64,000 nt of DNA from Granulicella arctica (lineage in GTDB: Bacteria > Acidobacteriota > Terriglobia > Terriglobales > Acidobacteriaceae), in assembly GCF_025685605.1 (NCBI RefSeq), contig NZ_JAGTUT010000001.1, forward strand, positions 1,550,001 through 1,614,000. The letters run 5' to 3'. The position numbers were made by a program, and so were the translations under genes. The notes beneath the pieces were generated by a model that was given only the letters and a program-made list of their open reading frames with translations, was not told the DNA's origin and ran no database searches. Below, piece after piece: positions 9,835 through 19,375 of the stretch (its first letter is position 1; each line of letters starts with the position of its first letter).

Positions 9835-9947
9835 GACCGTCTTCCTGGCTTAATCGTACAGGCTAACTTTGCGATTCCCAAACAAGGAGGTCGGGCACGC
9901 TGACGTGCGACAGACGCACCGACAGAGCATTCGATCCGCCTTACTGG

Positions 9948-12632
9948 CTACATCGGAAGAGGTACCGAGCCCTTGATTGTGAAATCAGCTTCGGACTTGG
10001 CCTTCGTCTCTTCAGGTTGTGCCGCGCCGATGCTCAGGTGGTAAGACCCTGCCAGAATCGACCGCTTGCCTTGATCGTCAACGCTCGATAGCGACCGGGC
10101 ATTTAGGACCAACTCAACATCTCGGCTCTCGCCTGCATCCAGGTGCACGCGCTGGAAACCAACCAGCGAGTGCGCCGGACCACCTTCCTGCGGCGTCTTC
10201 AAATAGGCTTCAATTACCTCGTCACCAGGCCGACCACTCGTATTCTTCACGGTAACTATAGCGGTTACAGGCTTACCAGCTGCAATTAACGGCGCAATCT
10301 TCACTGCGCTATACGTAAAGCTCGAATAGCTCAGCCCATAGCCAAAGCCCCAAAGCGGCTTGCCGGTGTAATAGCGGTACGTCCGATTTTTCAAAGAGTA
10401 ATTCGTGAAGTCCGGCAGGTCCGTCGTGCTTGCATAAAACGTAATCGGCAGACGACCAGCAGGGTTGTTCACACCGGCCAACGTCTCCGCGACGGCTGTT
10501 CCGCCCTGTCCGCCTGGATACCACGCCTGCAGCACAGCTGCCGCATGTTCCCTGGCCCATGTCAGAGCGAGAGCACTTCCCGACATCGAGATCACTACCA
10601 CGGGTTTTCCAGTTGCAGCAACTGCCTCGAGCATCTCGCGCTGCGATGCTGGCAGATCAATGCTCGTCCGATCACCACCGTTAAAACCCTCAATCTTGAT
10701 CGGCATCTCTTCGCCCTCAAGCTGCGGCGAAAGTCCAACGAATGCCAGCACGACGTCCGAGGCCTTAGCGGCTGCGACAGCTTCGGCGATCTGCGCCTGC
10801 GCAGGAGCCTCCCAGCGAAGCGTCATACCCCCGCCAGCGCGGTCGCCAGCATGGCTGTATTCCAGCTGGAAGTCATGCGCCTTGGTATCGGCCATGCTTA
10901 TTTCAATCTTTGCCGGCGTCGATCCCGTCATGACCGGAGGAGCCGTCGGCGATGCGCCGGAACCCACGGCGAAGGCGCCCATCTCAAGCTTGCCCTTCGT
11001 CAGCAGACCCTCCGAAAGCACCTTGCCATCCAGTACAAACTTGTAGCTCTCTACCGGCGAGTACGGAAACGCCGATCCGCCCTCCACGATAAACGTGTAT
11101 TTACCAGCCGCAGGTACTTTCAGTTTGCCCGACCACCGAACCGAGTAGTCATGCGTATGGATCTCGGGCACCGGCGTCACGTCGCGCCAATCGTGCTGAA
11201 TGCCCGGCTCACTGCCAACCGCGACCGGCTTACCAGTCCAATTCGGCGTTGCGAACGACTCCATCTTCAAGCCTCCCGGAAACACTGTTCGTGGCACCGG
11301 CACGCTGAAACCAGTCGCAAGTGTTGCGCCTTGCGCGTAATGAATGGTCGCTCCTGAAAACTGCTTCGTTATTCCATCCAGCGGTGATACCGCACCCAAA
11401 GCTTGACCGTTATAGTTCCCCTCCAGCGAGGTCAGCAAATCAGCCGTTGGACCAACGACGGCGATCCGTTTTGCCTTTACAAGCGGAAGTGAGCCGTCGT
11501 TCTTGAGCAGTACGATTGACTCCTCCGCGGCCTTGAGAGAGATCGCCCCATGCGCAGCCGAGGCGTCCTCTGAAAATGGAATCTTGTCATATGGGGTCGA
11601 ATCGAACATTCCCAACTCAAACCGCGCCGTATACAGGCGCTCCGCCGAACGCGTAAGCAAATCCTCTGAAACGACCCCCTGTTTTACAGCGTCACCTAGC
11701 GTGTTAAATCCCGGTGCCCAGATGCTGCAGGAGAGATCCGTTCCTGCCTTGATTGAGATCGCAGCCGCATGCATGATGTCCGGTGCGTTGTGGTGTCCGT
11801 TGGTGACGTCCATGATCGCCGCACAGTCCGATACGACAAAGCCTTTGAAGCCCCAGGCGTCGCGCAGATGCTCTTTCAGTAGCATCGTGTTCGCGCACGC
11901 CGACATGCCATCGACGGCGTTGTAGGAGCACATCACCGACTTTACGTGCCCGTCGATCACCGTCGACCGGAACGCAGGCATATATGTCTCTTCCAAATCG
12001 CGCTTGCTTACATCCACATTTGCCGTGTGGCGGGTTGACTCTGGTCCACTGTGTACAGCGAAGTGTTTGCTCGTCGCTACCGCCTTCGGGTGCTCTGGAT
12101 CGTCGCCTTGGACGCCGTGAATGAAGGCCACGCCCATCTTGCCGGTCAGGAACGGGTCTTCGCCATAAGTCTCCTGCCCACGGCCCCAACGCGGATCGCG
12201 AAAAATGTTGATGTTTGGTGACCAGAAGGTCAGTCCATAGAAGATCCGATGATTCCCTTCCCGCTGCGCCTGGTTGTACTTTGCCCGTCCCTCGGTCGAG
12301 ATCACGTCGCCCATCTGCTGCACGATCGACGGGTCCCAAGTCGCCGCCATCCCAATCGCCTGCGGAAACACGGTCGCATAGCCAGAGTTCGCCACGCCGT
12401 GCAGAGCCTCACTCCACGTCTGGTAGTCCGGAATGCCCAGTCGCGGAATCGCCGTAGCCCAATCCTCAAGCTGCTGCGCCTTCTCCTCCACCGTCATACG
12501 CGACACCACATCATGTGCCCGCACGGCGGCAGGCAGCGAGGAATCCATGTAAGCAGGCGGCTTCGTCTGAGCAGATGCGGATACAGCGAGCAGTCCAAGG
12601 GCGGCGATTGTAAGGCAATTCATGCGCGACAC
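9948..12632 (-). CDS. GH3 beta-glucosidase/beta-xylosidase with PA14 insert
   Basis: An 894-residue exported enzyme: signal peptide (AALGLLAVSASAQ), GH3 N-terminal barrel with GVANSGYATVFPQ, RDPRWGRGQETYGEDP and the nucleophile region GFKGFVVSDCAAI (aspartate of SDC). The C-terminal sandwich (ESIVLLKNDGSLPL) is interrupted by a PA14-like domain (YSVRWSGKLKVPAAGKYTF). The remainder of the sandwich (WYPGGQGGTAVAETLAG) and a fibronectin III-like end follow. PA14-containing GH3 enzymes act on beta-glucosides or beta-xylosides from plant polysaccharides; exact specificity is not visible. A small inverted repeat lies about 75 nt upstream of the start. It heads the minus-strand set GH3, TPR, ASPIC. 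Confidence 0.95.
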   Translation of the reverse strand: MSRMNCLTIAALGLLAVSASAQTKPPAYMDSSLPAAVRAHDVVSRMTVEEKAQQLEDWATAIPRLGIPDYQTWSEALHGVANSGYATVFPQAIGMAATWDPSIVQQMGDVISTEGRAKYNQAQREGNHRIFYGLTFWSPNINIFRDPRWGRGQETYGEDPFLTGKMGVAFIHGVQGDDPEHPKAVATSKHFAVHSGPESTRHTANVDVSKRDLEETYMPAFRSTVIDGHVKSVMCSYNAVDGMSACANTMLLKEHLRDAWGFKGFVVSDCAAIMDVTNGHHNAPDIMHAAAISIKAGTDLSCSIWAPGFNTLGDAVKQGVVSEDLLTRSAERLYTARFELGMFDSTPYDKIPFSEDASAAHGAISLKAAEESIVLLKNDGSLPLVKAKRIAVVGPTADLLTSLEGNYNGQALGAVSPLDGITKQFSGATIHYAQGATLATGFSVPVPRTVFPGGLKMESFATPNWTGKPVAVGSEPGIQHDWRDVTPVPEIHTHDYSVRWSGKLKVPAAGKYTFIVEGGSAFPYSPVESYKFVLDGKVLSEGLLTKGKLEMGAFAVGSGASPTAPPVMTGSTPAKIEISMADTKAHDFQLEYSHAGDRAGGGMTLRWEAPAQAQIAEAVAAAKASDVVLAFVGLSPQLEGEEMPIKIEGFNGGDRTSIDLPASQREMLEAVAATGKPVVVISMSGSALALTWAREHAAAVLQAWYPGGQGGTAVAETLAGVNNPAGRLPITFYASTTDLPDFTNYSLKNRTYRYYTGKPLWGFGYGLSYSSFTYSAVKIAPLIAAGKPVTAIVTVKNTSGRPGDEVIEAYLKTPQEGGPAHSLVGFQRVHLDAGESRDVELVLNARSLSSVDDQGKRSILAGSYHLSIGAAQPEETKAKSEADFTIKGSVPLPM

Positions 12633-12706
12633 TCCAAATTGAAGAAGCTAAGCAGGCGATAAGTGCAACCAGGATCGTTCAGCATGTCCAAGCGGCTAAA
12701 ACCCAG

Positions 12707-12724
12707 TACTAAAAGCCGTTAGTA
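12707..12724. promoter_or_regulatory. Inverted repeat upstream of the GH3 gene (candidate operator)
   Basis: TACTAA - AAGCCG - TTAGTA: perfect 6-bp arms around a 6-nt spacer in the divergent region between the GH3 gene and htpG. Size and position fit a dimeric repressor site, but no regulator can be assigned. Confidence 0.35.
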
Positions 12725-12889
12725 AACCAGGAGGACCGAGAAAAACTGGGACGGCCAATAGTACACTTTCCGAACATTCAACGGCCAGCAGCAGCAAATC
12801 TCGCCCTCGGCAGACAATCGCAGGCAGATAGAATGGCCGCTCATTTTGCAATTCACGCGATGCTTACTTTTTGTTGATAATCAATAGTT

Positions 12890-14755
12890 ATGGCGAAACA
12901 AGAGTTCCAAACAGAAGTCAGTCAACTGCTCCAACTGATCATCCACTCGCTTTACTCGCACCCGGAGATCTTCCTCCGCGAACTCATCTCGAATTCTTCC
13001 GACGCACTCGACAAACTCCGTCACCTCACCCTGACTGACGAGACATTCAAGTCACTCCCCTTCGATCCCCGCATCTCGCTTGAGTTGGACGAAGAGAACA
13101 AGACCCTTACCCTCAGCGACACCGGCATCGGCATGAACGAGGAGGACCTCATTGCCAATCTGGGCACGATCGCTCGTTCGGGCACCAAGAACTTCCTCGC
13201 GCAACTCACCGCCGACGCAAAGAAAGATTCCAACCTTATTGGCCAGTTCGGTGTCGGCTTCTACAGTGCCTTCATGGTCGCCGATCGCGTAGAGGTCGTC
13301 TCCCGTAAAGCTGGCGAGGAGCAGGCCTTCCGCTGGATCTCCGACGGCAAATCCGGCTTCGACATAGAGCCAGCCTCCCGAGATGTAGCCGGCACCACGA
13401 TACTCCTCCACTTCAACGAAGAGGGTGCGCAGTACGCCAATAGCTGGCGATTGCAGGAGATTGTCAAAAAGTACTCCAACCATATCGCCTTCCCCATCTT
13501 CCTCACCTACGACAAGAGCGAGTGGAACGAGGAGGAGAAGAAGTCCGACAAGATCCGCACCACCGAGCAGGTCAACGCAGCCAGCGCCTTGTGGCGTCGC
13601 TCCAAGAACGAGCTCAAAGATGAGGACTACAAAGAGCTCTACAAATCCATCACCGGCGACTACGCCGATCCGCTCTTCTGGTTTCATACCCGTGCAGAGG
13701 GCAGCCTCGACTACACCACCCTCTTCTACATCCCCTCAAAAGCGCCGCTCGACCTCTACCAGTCTGACTACAAGGTAGGCGTCAAGCTCTACGTCAAACG
13801 TGTCTTCATCCTCGACGACGCAAAGGAGCTTCTCCCTCAATACCTCCGCTTCGTGCGCGGCATCATCGACAGCGAAGACCTGCCCCTCAACGTAAGCCGC
13901 GAACTTCTCCAGCAAAATCGCGTCCTCACCAGCATCCGCAACGCCAGCGTCAAGAAGATCCTCTCCGAGCTGAAGAACATCGCCACCAACAAGCCCGAGG
14001 AGTACCTGAAGTTCATCACCGAGTTCAACCGCCCTCTCAAGGAAGGTGTCCACGGCGATTACGCCAATCGCGAGACGTTGCTCGATCTAGTCCGCGTCAA
14101 GTCCACCAAGGTCGACGGTCTCACCAGCTTCGCCGATGTAAAGTCGCGCATGAAGGAAGATCAGAAGAGCCTCTACTACATCACCGGCGGCGCAGAGGCG
14201 CTTCTGCGCACCTCCCCCCTGCTTGAGATCTATAAGAAGAAGGGTATCGAGGTCATCATCCTCGACGACGACATCGACGAGATCGTCTTCTCGGGCGTCG
14301 ACAAGTACGGCGACCTCGACCTCAAGGCCGTCAGCAAGGCCTCGACCAGTGACGACCTGAAGGATGAGACCGAGCCTGATCAGGCCGAAGCGTTGAAGCC
14401 GCTGCTCGACAAGCTGAAAGCCACCCTCGGCGACCGTGTGAAAGATGTACGCGCCTCCGTTCGCCTCGCCGACAGCCCGTCCTGCATCGTCTCGGACGAA
14501 GAGGAACCATCACTCCAGATGCAGCAGATGCTGCGCGCCATGGGTCAGACGGAGATGCCTGCATCGAAGCCAACGCTCGAGATCAACCCCGATCACGAGA
14601 TCGTCAAGAAGCTCCTCGCCCGCATCGACGATGTGACGACGGAAGATGCTGCGTGGCTCCTCCTCGATCAGGCTCTCCTGATGGAAGGCGTGCCGCTCCT
14701 TGACCCCGCATCGTTCGTGCAGCGTCTCAACCGCATCCTCAACCTGTCCATCTAA
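12890..14755 (+). CDS. htpG: Molecular chaperone HtpG (Hsp90)
   Basis: A 621-residue bacterial Hsp90, the normal length. The N-terminal GHKL ATPase domain is clear: HSLYSHPEIFLRELISNSSD with the catalytic Glu and ATP-binding Asn, DTGIGM, and the lid/phosphate-binding GQFGVGFYSAFMVAD. The middle domain includes LPLNVSRELLQ with the conserved Arg, and the C-terminal dimerisation domain is complete. It is a cytosolic ATP-dependent folding chaperone. No CIRCE element or clear heat-shock promoter was seen upstream. It ends against a terminator shared with the convergent peptidase gene. Confidence 0.98.
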   Translation: MAKQEFQTEVSQLLQLIIHSLYSHPEIFLRELISNSSDALDKLRHLTLTDETFKSLPFDPRISLELDEENKTLTLSDTGIGMNEEDLIANLGTIARSGTKNFLAQLTADAKKDSNLIGQFGVGFYSAFMVADRVEVVSRKAGEEQAFRWISDGKSGFDIEPASRDVAGTTILLHFNEEGAQYANSWRLQEIVKKYSNHIAFPIFLTYDKSEWNEEEKKSDKIRTTEQVNAASALWRRSKNELKDEDYKELYKSITGDYADPLFWFHTRAEGSLDYTTLFYIPSKAPLDLYQSDYKVGVKLYVKRVFILDDAKELLPQYLRFVRGIIDSEDLPLNVSRELLQQNRVLTSIRNASVKKILSELKNIATNKPEEYLKFITEFNRPLKEGVHGDYANRETLLDLVRVKSTKVDGLTSFADVKSRMKEDQKSLYYITGGAEALLRTSPLLEIYKKKGIEVIILDDDIDEIVFSGVDKYGDLDLKAVSKASTSDDLKDETEPDQAEALKPLLDKLKATLGDRVKDVRASVRLADSPSCIVSDEEEPSLQMQQMLRAMGQTEMPASKPTLEINPDHEIVKKLLARIDDVTTEDAAWLLLDQALLMEGVPLLDPASFVQRLNRILNLSI

Positions 14756-14761
14756 ACGCCC

Positions 14762-14798
14762 GAGAGTGGCGGCTGTGAACCACACAGTCGCCACTCTC
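14762..14798. terminator. Long terminator hairpin between htpG and the M2 peptidase
   Basis: GAGAGTGGCG-g-CTGTG, loop AACCA, CACAG-t-CGCCACTCTC: a 15-bp stem with a single G/T mismatch. It begins 6 nt after the htpG stop and serves both convergent genes. There is no strong U-tract. Confidence 0.75.
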
Positions 14799-14822
14799 AA
14801 CAAGCAGGATTGGTTCAGCGCA

Positions 14823-16694
14823 CTACTTTGCTGCGCTCCAACCCGGCTTGGCCTGATTCATCGCGTTCTGCTGCTTGAGCCACTGGTAGAGCGGTGCAAA
14901 GTATTCGAGCATCGGCGCAGCATCCAGGTGATCCTCTCCCGTCATCGTCTTGAGCGTCTTCTGCCATGGCTGCGACTGTCCCGCCTCAAGCATTGTATTG
15001 AGCTTGTCACCAGCCGCCTTCGAACCATAGAACGTGCAACGGTTCAGAGGCCCCTTGTAGCCTGACGCATCACACATGGCCTTGTAGAACTGAAACTGGT
15101 AGATCCGCGCAAGGAAGTACCGCGCATACGGGACGTTGCCGGGAATATGGTACTTCGCGCCCGGATCAAAGTTAGCTTCGGTCCGCTCCGTCGGCGGCGC
15201 AATGCCCTGGTACTGCTCGCGAAGCGCCCACCATGCCTTGTTGTAGTCCGCAGGCTTTGTCTCGCCTGAAAAAACCTGCCATCGCCACTTGTCGATCAGC
15301 AACCCAAACGGCAGGAACGCCACCTTGTCGAGCGCTGTCCGAAGCTGCAGCGGAATGTCTGCCTCAGGCGGAGGAATTTGGTCGATCAGCCCAATCTCTT
15401 TTAGGTACGCAGGCGTGATGGCCAGCGCCACCGAATCGCCAATCGCCTCGTGAAATCCATCATTCGCACCGTTCCGAAACGAGAGCGGCTGGTGCCGATA
15501 CGCTCGCTGGTACATCAGGTGTCCTTCTTCATGATGAACCGTCGTGAAATCGTCAGCATCTACCTTGATACACATCTTAATCCTGAGATCCTGTTCGTTA
15601 TCTACATCCCAGGCGCTCGCGTGACACACTACATCGCGATCACGCGGCTTGATGAACTGCGACCGTTGCCAAAACGTATCGGGCAACGGTGCGAAGCCAA
15701 TCGAGGTGTAGAAGCGTTCGCCGTAGCGAGCCATTGCCTTACCGGCATCCAGCTCACTCAACTTGCCCTTTGCGTTGATCTGCTGATTCAGCGCACCTTC
15801 CAGGTCGTACATTTTGAAGCCGGACGTCGGTGCCGGGGCAACAATGTCATAGATGTTGCCCCACTCCTGCGACCACATGTTGCCGAGCAGATGCGCTGGA
15901 ATCAAGCCGTCCGACCGCTCTGCCGCAGCACCGTACTTCTGAATCAACTTGAACCGCACATAGGCATGCAGCTCCTTGTAGAGCGGCTGAAGCTGCTGCC
16001 ATGTTCGCTCTAATTCCGCAGAGAACTCTGCCGGCGTCATATCGTATCCGGAGCGCCACAGGTCACCCGTATCCTTGAAGCCAAACTCATGCGCTCCCTG
16101 ATTCGAGAGTTCCACCAGGCGCGCATACTTCTCCCTCATTGGAGGCGAGATCGTGTGCCACCCCTGCCAAAACTCCAGCAACTCCCTCGGGTCGCGCGAC
16201 TTCGCCATCAGCACATCCAGCTCTTCAATCCCCATACATACTGGAGCCTGACCCGCGACCGCTGGCCGGCAATACTTTCCCTTGCCGTACATCCCGTCCA
16301 ACGCTGCGGCAGTCTGCGTCAACTCAGCCACCAGCTTTGGATCGGTTGGCGCACCATTCAGCCGGAGCAGCATGAATTTGCGAGCGAGATCTGGCGGAAG
16401 CTGCAACTTGTCGAAGCGCCTCGACGCCACCACAAGCTCATTTGTTCGATTCAGTGCGCGCTCCCCTGCCTTCGCTGCGATTGCCTCCGTGTCATCGGTG
16501 ATGTAGGTCTCCTGCACCCAGGCGGCACGCTGCGCCTCATTGCCGACCGTCAGCATGTCGGCCTCAGCCTTATCCATGAAGGCTTGAGCCTCCGCAACAG
16601 TTGGGGGACCACTCTGCGCGGGAGAGTTTTGGGCGCTCAGGCAAAAAAATACAGCGAAAATACACGCAGCAAGGGAAAGACACTTGAAAGACAT
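14823..16694 (-). CDS. M2 family peptidyl-dipeptidase (ACE-like), exported
   Basis: A 623-residue zinc metallopeptidase of family M2 (angiotensin-converting-enzyme fold). It has a signal peptide (CIFAVFFCLSAQNSPAQ). The zinc site is HHEEGH, giving HExxH at residues 388-392, and the third ligand glutamate is in GFHEAIGDSVALA. Other M2 landmarks are FWQGWHTISPPMREKY and SAWDVDNEQDLRIKMC. The enzyme releases C-terminal dipeptides from peptides, probably in the periplasm. Length matches a single-domain bacterial M2 enzyme. The gene follows rimO by 42 nt on the same strand. Confidence 0.95.
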   Translation of the reverse strand: MSFKCLSLAACIFAVFFCLSAQNSPAQSGPPTVAEAQAFMDKAEADMLTVGNEAQRAAWVQETYITDDTEAIAAKAGERALNRTNELVVASRRFDKLQLPPDLARKFMLLRLNGAPTDPKLVAELTQTAAALDGMYGKGKYCRPAVAGQAPVCMGIEELDVLMAKSRDPRELLEFWQGWHTISPPMREKYARLVELSNQGAHEFGFKDTGDLWRSGYDMTPAEFSAELERTWQQLQPLYKELHAYVRFKLIQKYGAAAERSDGLIPAHLLGNMWSQEWGNIYDIVAPAPTSGFKMYDLEGALNQQINAKGKLSELDAGKAMARYGERFYTSIGFAPLPDTFWQRSQFIKPRDRDVVCHASAWDVDNEQDLRIKMCIKVDADDFTTVHHEEGHLMYQRAYRHQPLSFRNGANDGFHEAIGDSVALAITPAYLKEIGLIDQIPPPEADIPLQLRTALDKVAFLPFGLLIDKWRWQVFSGETKPADYNKAWWALREQYQGIAPPTERTEANFDPGAKYHIPGNVPYARYFLARIYQFQFYKAMCDASGYKGPLNRCTFYGSKAAGDKLNTMLEAGQSQPWQKTLKTMTGEDHLDAAPMLEYFAPLYQWLKQQNAMNQAKPGWSAAK

Positions 16695-16736
16695 GGTGGG
16701 AGTGTACCCGACCCAGGCCCTGCGCTCAATGACCGA

Positions 16737-18509
16737 CTAGTCGAGGATGCGGGCGACCACGTCGTAGTCATGCGACTCGGTGATCTCGGCGCGATAGAAG
16801 GTGCCGGGAACCAGCGTCTCATGCGGTCCAAAATCATTAATGAAGACCTTGCCGTCGATCTCGGGGGCATGCAACGGTGTGCGGCCCTCCCAGAGAAGCT
16901 CCGTCTCTTCGGATTCGCCTTCGACGAGCAGGTCGATCTCGCGACCTACCCAGTCAGCCTTAGCTGCCGTGCTGATCTTTTGCTGAAGCTTCATCAGCTT
17001 GCGGCGACGAGCCTGGATAGTGCGGCTTGGAACCTTCATCTCGTCAGCCAGTTCGAAAGCCTTGGCGCCCTCTTCATCCGAGTAGGTAAAGACGCCGAGC
17101 CAGTCAATCTTTGCAGCACTAACGAAAGCCTCGAGTTCCTTGTAGTCCGCCTCAGTCTCGCCGGGAAAGCCAACAATAAAGCTGGTCCGGATGACAATCC
17201 CCGGAACGATGCGGCGAGCCTTCTCAATCAGTTCGAGAAAGAGCTGCGCATTGCCGCCGCGTTTCATCGTCTTGAGGACGCTGGCGCTGGCATGTTGAAG
17301 CGGAACGTCGAGGTATTTGGCGACAGTCGCATGCCTGGCCATCGTCTCGAGCAAACGAGTCGTGACCTTGTTTGGATAGGTGTAGAGGAAGCGGAGCCAT
17401 CGCAGACCAGGTAGAACTGCCAGCGCATCGAGAAGCTGTGCAAGCCCCTCCTTCAGTCCAAGGTCCTCGCCGTAACAAGTCGTATCCTGCCCGATGAGGG
17501 TGATCTCACGGACACCCTGCGCGATGAGATTTTGCGCCTCGGCGATGATCGAGCCCATGCGGCGTGAACGGAACTTGCCGCGAAGCTGCGGAATGATGCA
17601 GAAGCTGCAAGGGTGATCGCAGCCCTCGGCAATCTTGATGTAGGCTGACGCGCGCGGCGTAGTCAGGATACGCGGCGTCGCATCGTTGTAAAGATACTCT
17701 GGGAGTGCTGCTGTCGCGCCATCCCAGGACTCGCGGGAGAAGCGACCTTGCTGCTGGCGAAGATCGCCTTCGGGGCGGCTTGTGTTCCCTGCATCGATCC
17801 CTGCCGGCAAGTGCGCGATGTGGTCGCCGGAATGATTGAGCGGCTCGTCACCGTGTGTTGTGCCGGTTTCAGCGAGCGACTGAACGATGCGGAGCTGCGG
17901 AGCGACCTCGCGGCCATGTTCCGGGTCAGCCAGGGGACGAGAGTGCTGACTGACCGCACTGGCAGCGCGAGAGACAAGCGTCTCGTTGACGAGCGGATCT
18001 TCCTGGACAGCGAGATCATGCTGCAGATGTGCGTCAATGGAGGGCTGGTTGAAGTCTCGCGGGAGAATCTGGAACGGTGAGTTGGTCGCGTGACCTGTGG
18101 GCGTGAGACCGGCGGCGAAGAGGATCTGCTCAAGCTCACCCGTGCCGACTACAGCATCAACCTCCGGGATGTTCTTGCGGATCTCGTCGCGGTAGCGCTC
18201 GACGAGACAGCCGGCAACGATGATGCGCTGGGCCTTGCCGCCGTTCTGCTGCTTATGCTGCACCATCTCGAGGATGGTGTTGACCGACTCCTGCTTGGCG
18301 GAGTCGATGAAGCTGCAGGTATTGATGACGATGATCTCGGCGTCTTCTGCGCGCGGCGTAAGCTCGGCTCCGTTGTGGTGGAGCATGCCCATCATCACTT
18401 CAGAGTCGACAAGATTCTTCGGGCAGCCGAGCGAGACGAAACCGACCTTTGGACGCGCAGGTGCTGGCTGCGTCAGGTTAGGAGCGTCGAGGATGGCCGG
18501 AGGAGTCAC
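16737..18509 (-). CDS. rimO: Ribosomal protein S12 methylthiotransferase RimO with large insertion
   Basis: A 590-residue radical-SAM enzyme; ordinary RimO is about 440. The N-terminal UPF0004 domain has its three cluster cysteines (C29 in SLGCPKNLVD, C65 in NTCSFID, C101 in AGCLVER). The radical-SAM cluster is C297/C301/C304 (EGCDHPCSFC), followed by GQDTTCYGEDLG and a C-terminal TRAM domain (VGREIDLLVEGE). SLGCPKNLVDSE identifies RimO rather than MiaB. It methylthiolates an aspartate of ribosomal protein S12. Between the two domains, about residues 137-275, lies an extra polar, His/Gln-rich segment of roughly 130 residues. Translation starts at GTG (18507-18509). Confidence 0.93.
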   Translation of the reverse strand: MTPPAILDAPNLTQPAPARPKVGFVSLGCPKNLVDSEVMMGMLHHNGAELTPRAEDAEIIVINTCSFIDSAKQESVNTILEMVQHKQQNGGKAQRIIVAGCLVERYRDEIRKNIPEVDAVVGTGELEQILFAAGLTPTGHATNSPFQILPRDFNQPSIDAHLQHDLAVQEDPLVNETLVSRAASAVSQHSRPLADPEHGREVAPQLRIVQSLAETGTTHGDEPLNHSGDHIAHLPAGIDAGNTSRPEGDLRQQQGRFSRESWDGATAALPEYLYNDATPRILTTPRASAYIKIAEGCDHPCSFCIIPQLRGKFRSRRMGSIIAEAQNLIAQGVREITLIGQDTTCYGEDLGLKEGLAQLLDALAVLPGLRWLRFLYTYPNKVTTRLLETMARHATVAKYLDVPLQHASASVLKTMKRGGNAQLFLELIEKARRIVPGIVIRTSFIVGFPGETEADYKELEAFVSAAKIDWLGVFTYSDEEGAKAFELADEMKVPSRTIQARRRKLMKLQQKISTAAKADWVGREIDLLVEGESEETELLWEGRTPLHAPEIDGKVFINDFGPHETLVPGTFYRAEITESHDYDVVARILD

Positions 18510-18559
18510 AGTCTTCTAGTTTAGCAAGTTCCAGCCGTTTTCCGGTTAGAAGGCTCGAA

Positions 18560-19375
18560 TCAGGCCCCGCCGCGATCCAGTTCCCTTGTCTTGAGGACGA
18601 TCAGGTACTCGTAGAAGGCCTGGAGTGTTGCATAGGTCAGCCCCGCGTATCCGTCGAGAATCGCTCGGCGAAGCACCATCATGTAGAGCCACTTGAGGAT
18701 GGGACGTCCCGGCAGGCGGTAGAAAAGCGCCTTCTGATGGAGGCGGCGCGTGTTGAAGTCCGGATCGCGGAGAGCGGTCTTGATCGATGGATTGCGAAGA
18801 CCCTGCTGGAGATGGATTAACTCCGCTTCCATGGTGCTGTAGACGTTGTGCTTGCTCACCCAATGGGCGATTCCCTTGGAGAATGGGAAGTGGTCGAGCG
18901 GGTAGGACAGTTCGGCGATCTGCCCCTCAACCTCGATCACCTCGTTGACGGCACGGGTGTAGCGGCTGCGCTCCGGGCGGACGAGGCGAATGTAGAAGGG
19001 CGAGATCTGGGCATGTTTGAGCCAGGTGCCGAAGAGGAAGTCACGGCGACGGAAGCGGAAGCCGCTGGTTTCGGGGGTCGCCGAAAGGACGACCTGCTGC
19101 ATCTCGCGGGAGAGTTCGGGCGTTGGACGTTCGTCGGCATCGAGCAGGAGAACCCAAGGATGCCGGAACTGGAGTTGAAGGCCGGCATTGCGATGGGCGG
19201 CGTAGTTGTCGAAGACTCGTTGAGTGATCTGCGCTCCGGCGGCCTGCGCGATCGCGACGGTCGCATCGGTCGAGAAGGAGTCGAGAACGTGAATGTCGTC
19301 TGACCAGGCAACTGAATCGAGGCAGCCGGGTAGATCGATCTGCTCATTCTTCGCCAGGATCAGGATCGAGATCAT
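18560..19375 (-). CDS. Family 2 glycosyltransferase (WaaE/KdtX-like)
   Basis: A 271-residue GT-A glycosyltransferase of family 2. It starts with the family pattern ISILILAKNEQIDLPGCLDS, has DSFSTDATV and the metal-binding acidic motif LLLDADERPTPEL. A basic, partly hydrophobic C-terminus may associate with the membrane. The small size and the LDADER motif resemble WaaE/KdtX-type enzymes that decorate lipopolysaccharide core. Its ATG overlaps the stop of the ketosynthase gene by 4 nt (ATGA), so the two are translationally linked and may act in the same lipid or glycolipid pathway. Confidence 0.9.
   Translation of the reverse strand: MISILILAKNEQIDLPGCLDSVAWSDDIHVLDSFSTDATVAIAQAAGAQITQRVFDNYAAHRNAGLQLQFRHPWVLLLDADERPTPELSREMQQVVLSATPETSGFRFRRRDFLFGTWLKHAQISPFYIRLVRPERSRYTRAVNEVIEVEGQIAELSYPLDHFPFSKGIAHWVSKHNVYSTMEAELIHLQQGLRNPSIKTALRDPDFNTRRLHQKALFYRLPGRPILKWLYMMVLRRAILDGYAGLTYATLQAFYEYLIVLKTRELDRGGA

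Noticed and set aside
16089-17414. Plus-strand open frame of 441 codons
   Set aside because: It spans the antisense of both the M2 peptidase and rimO, which are unambiguous.
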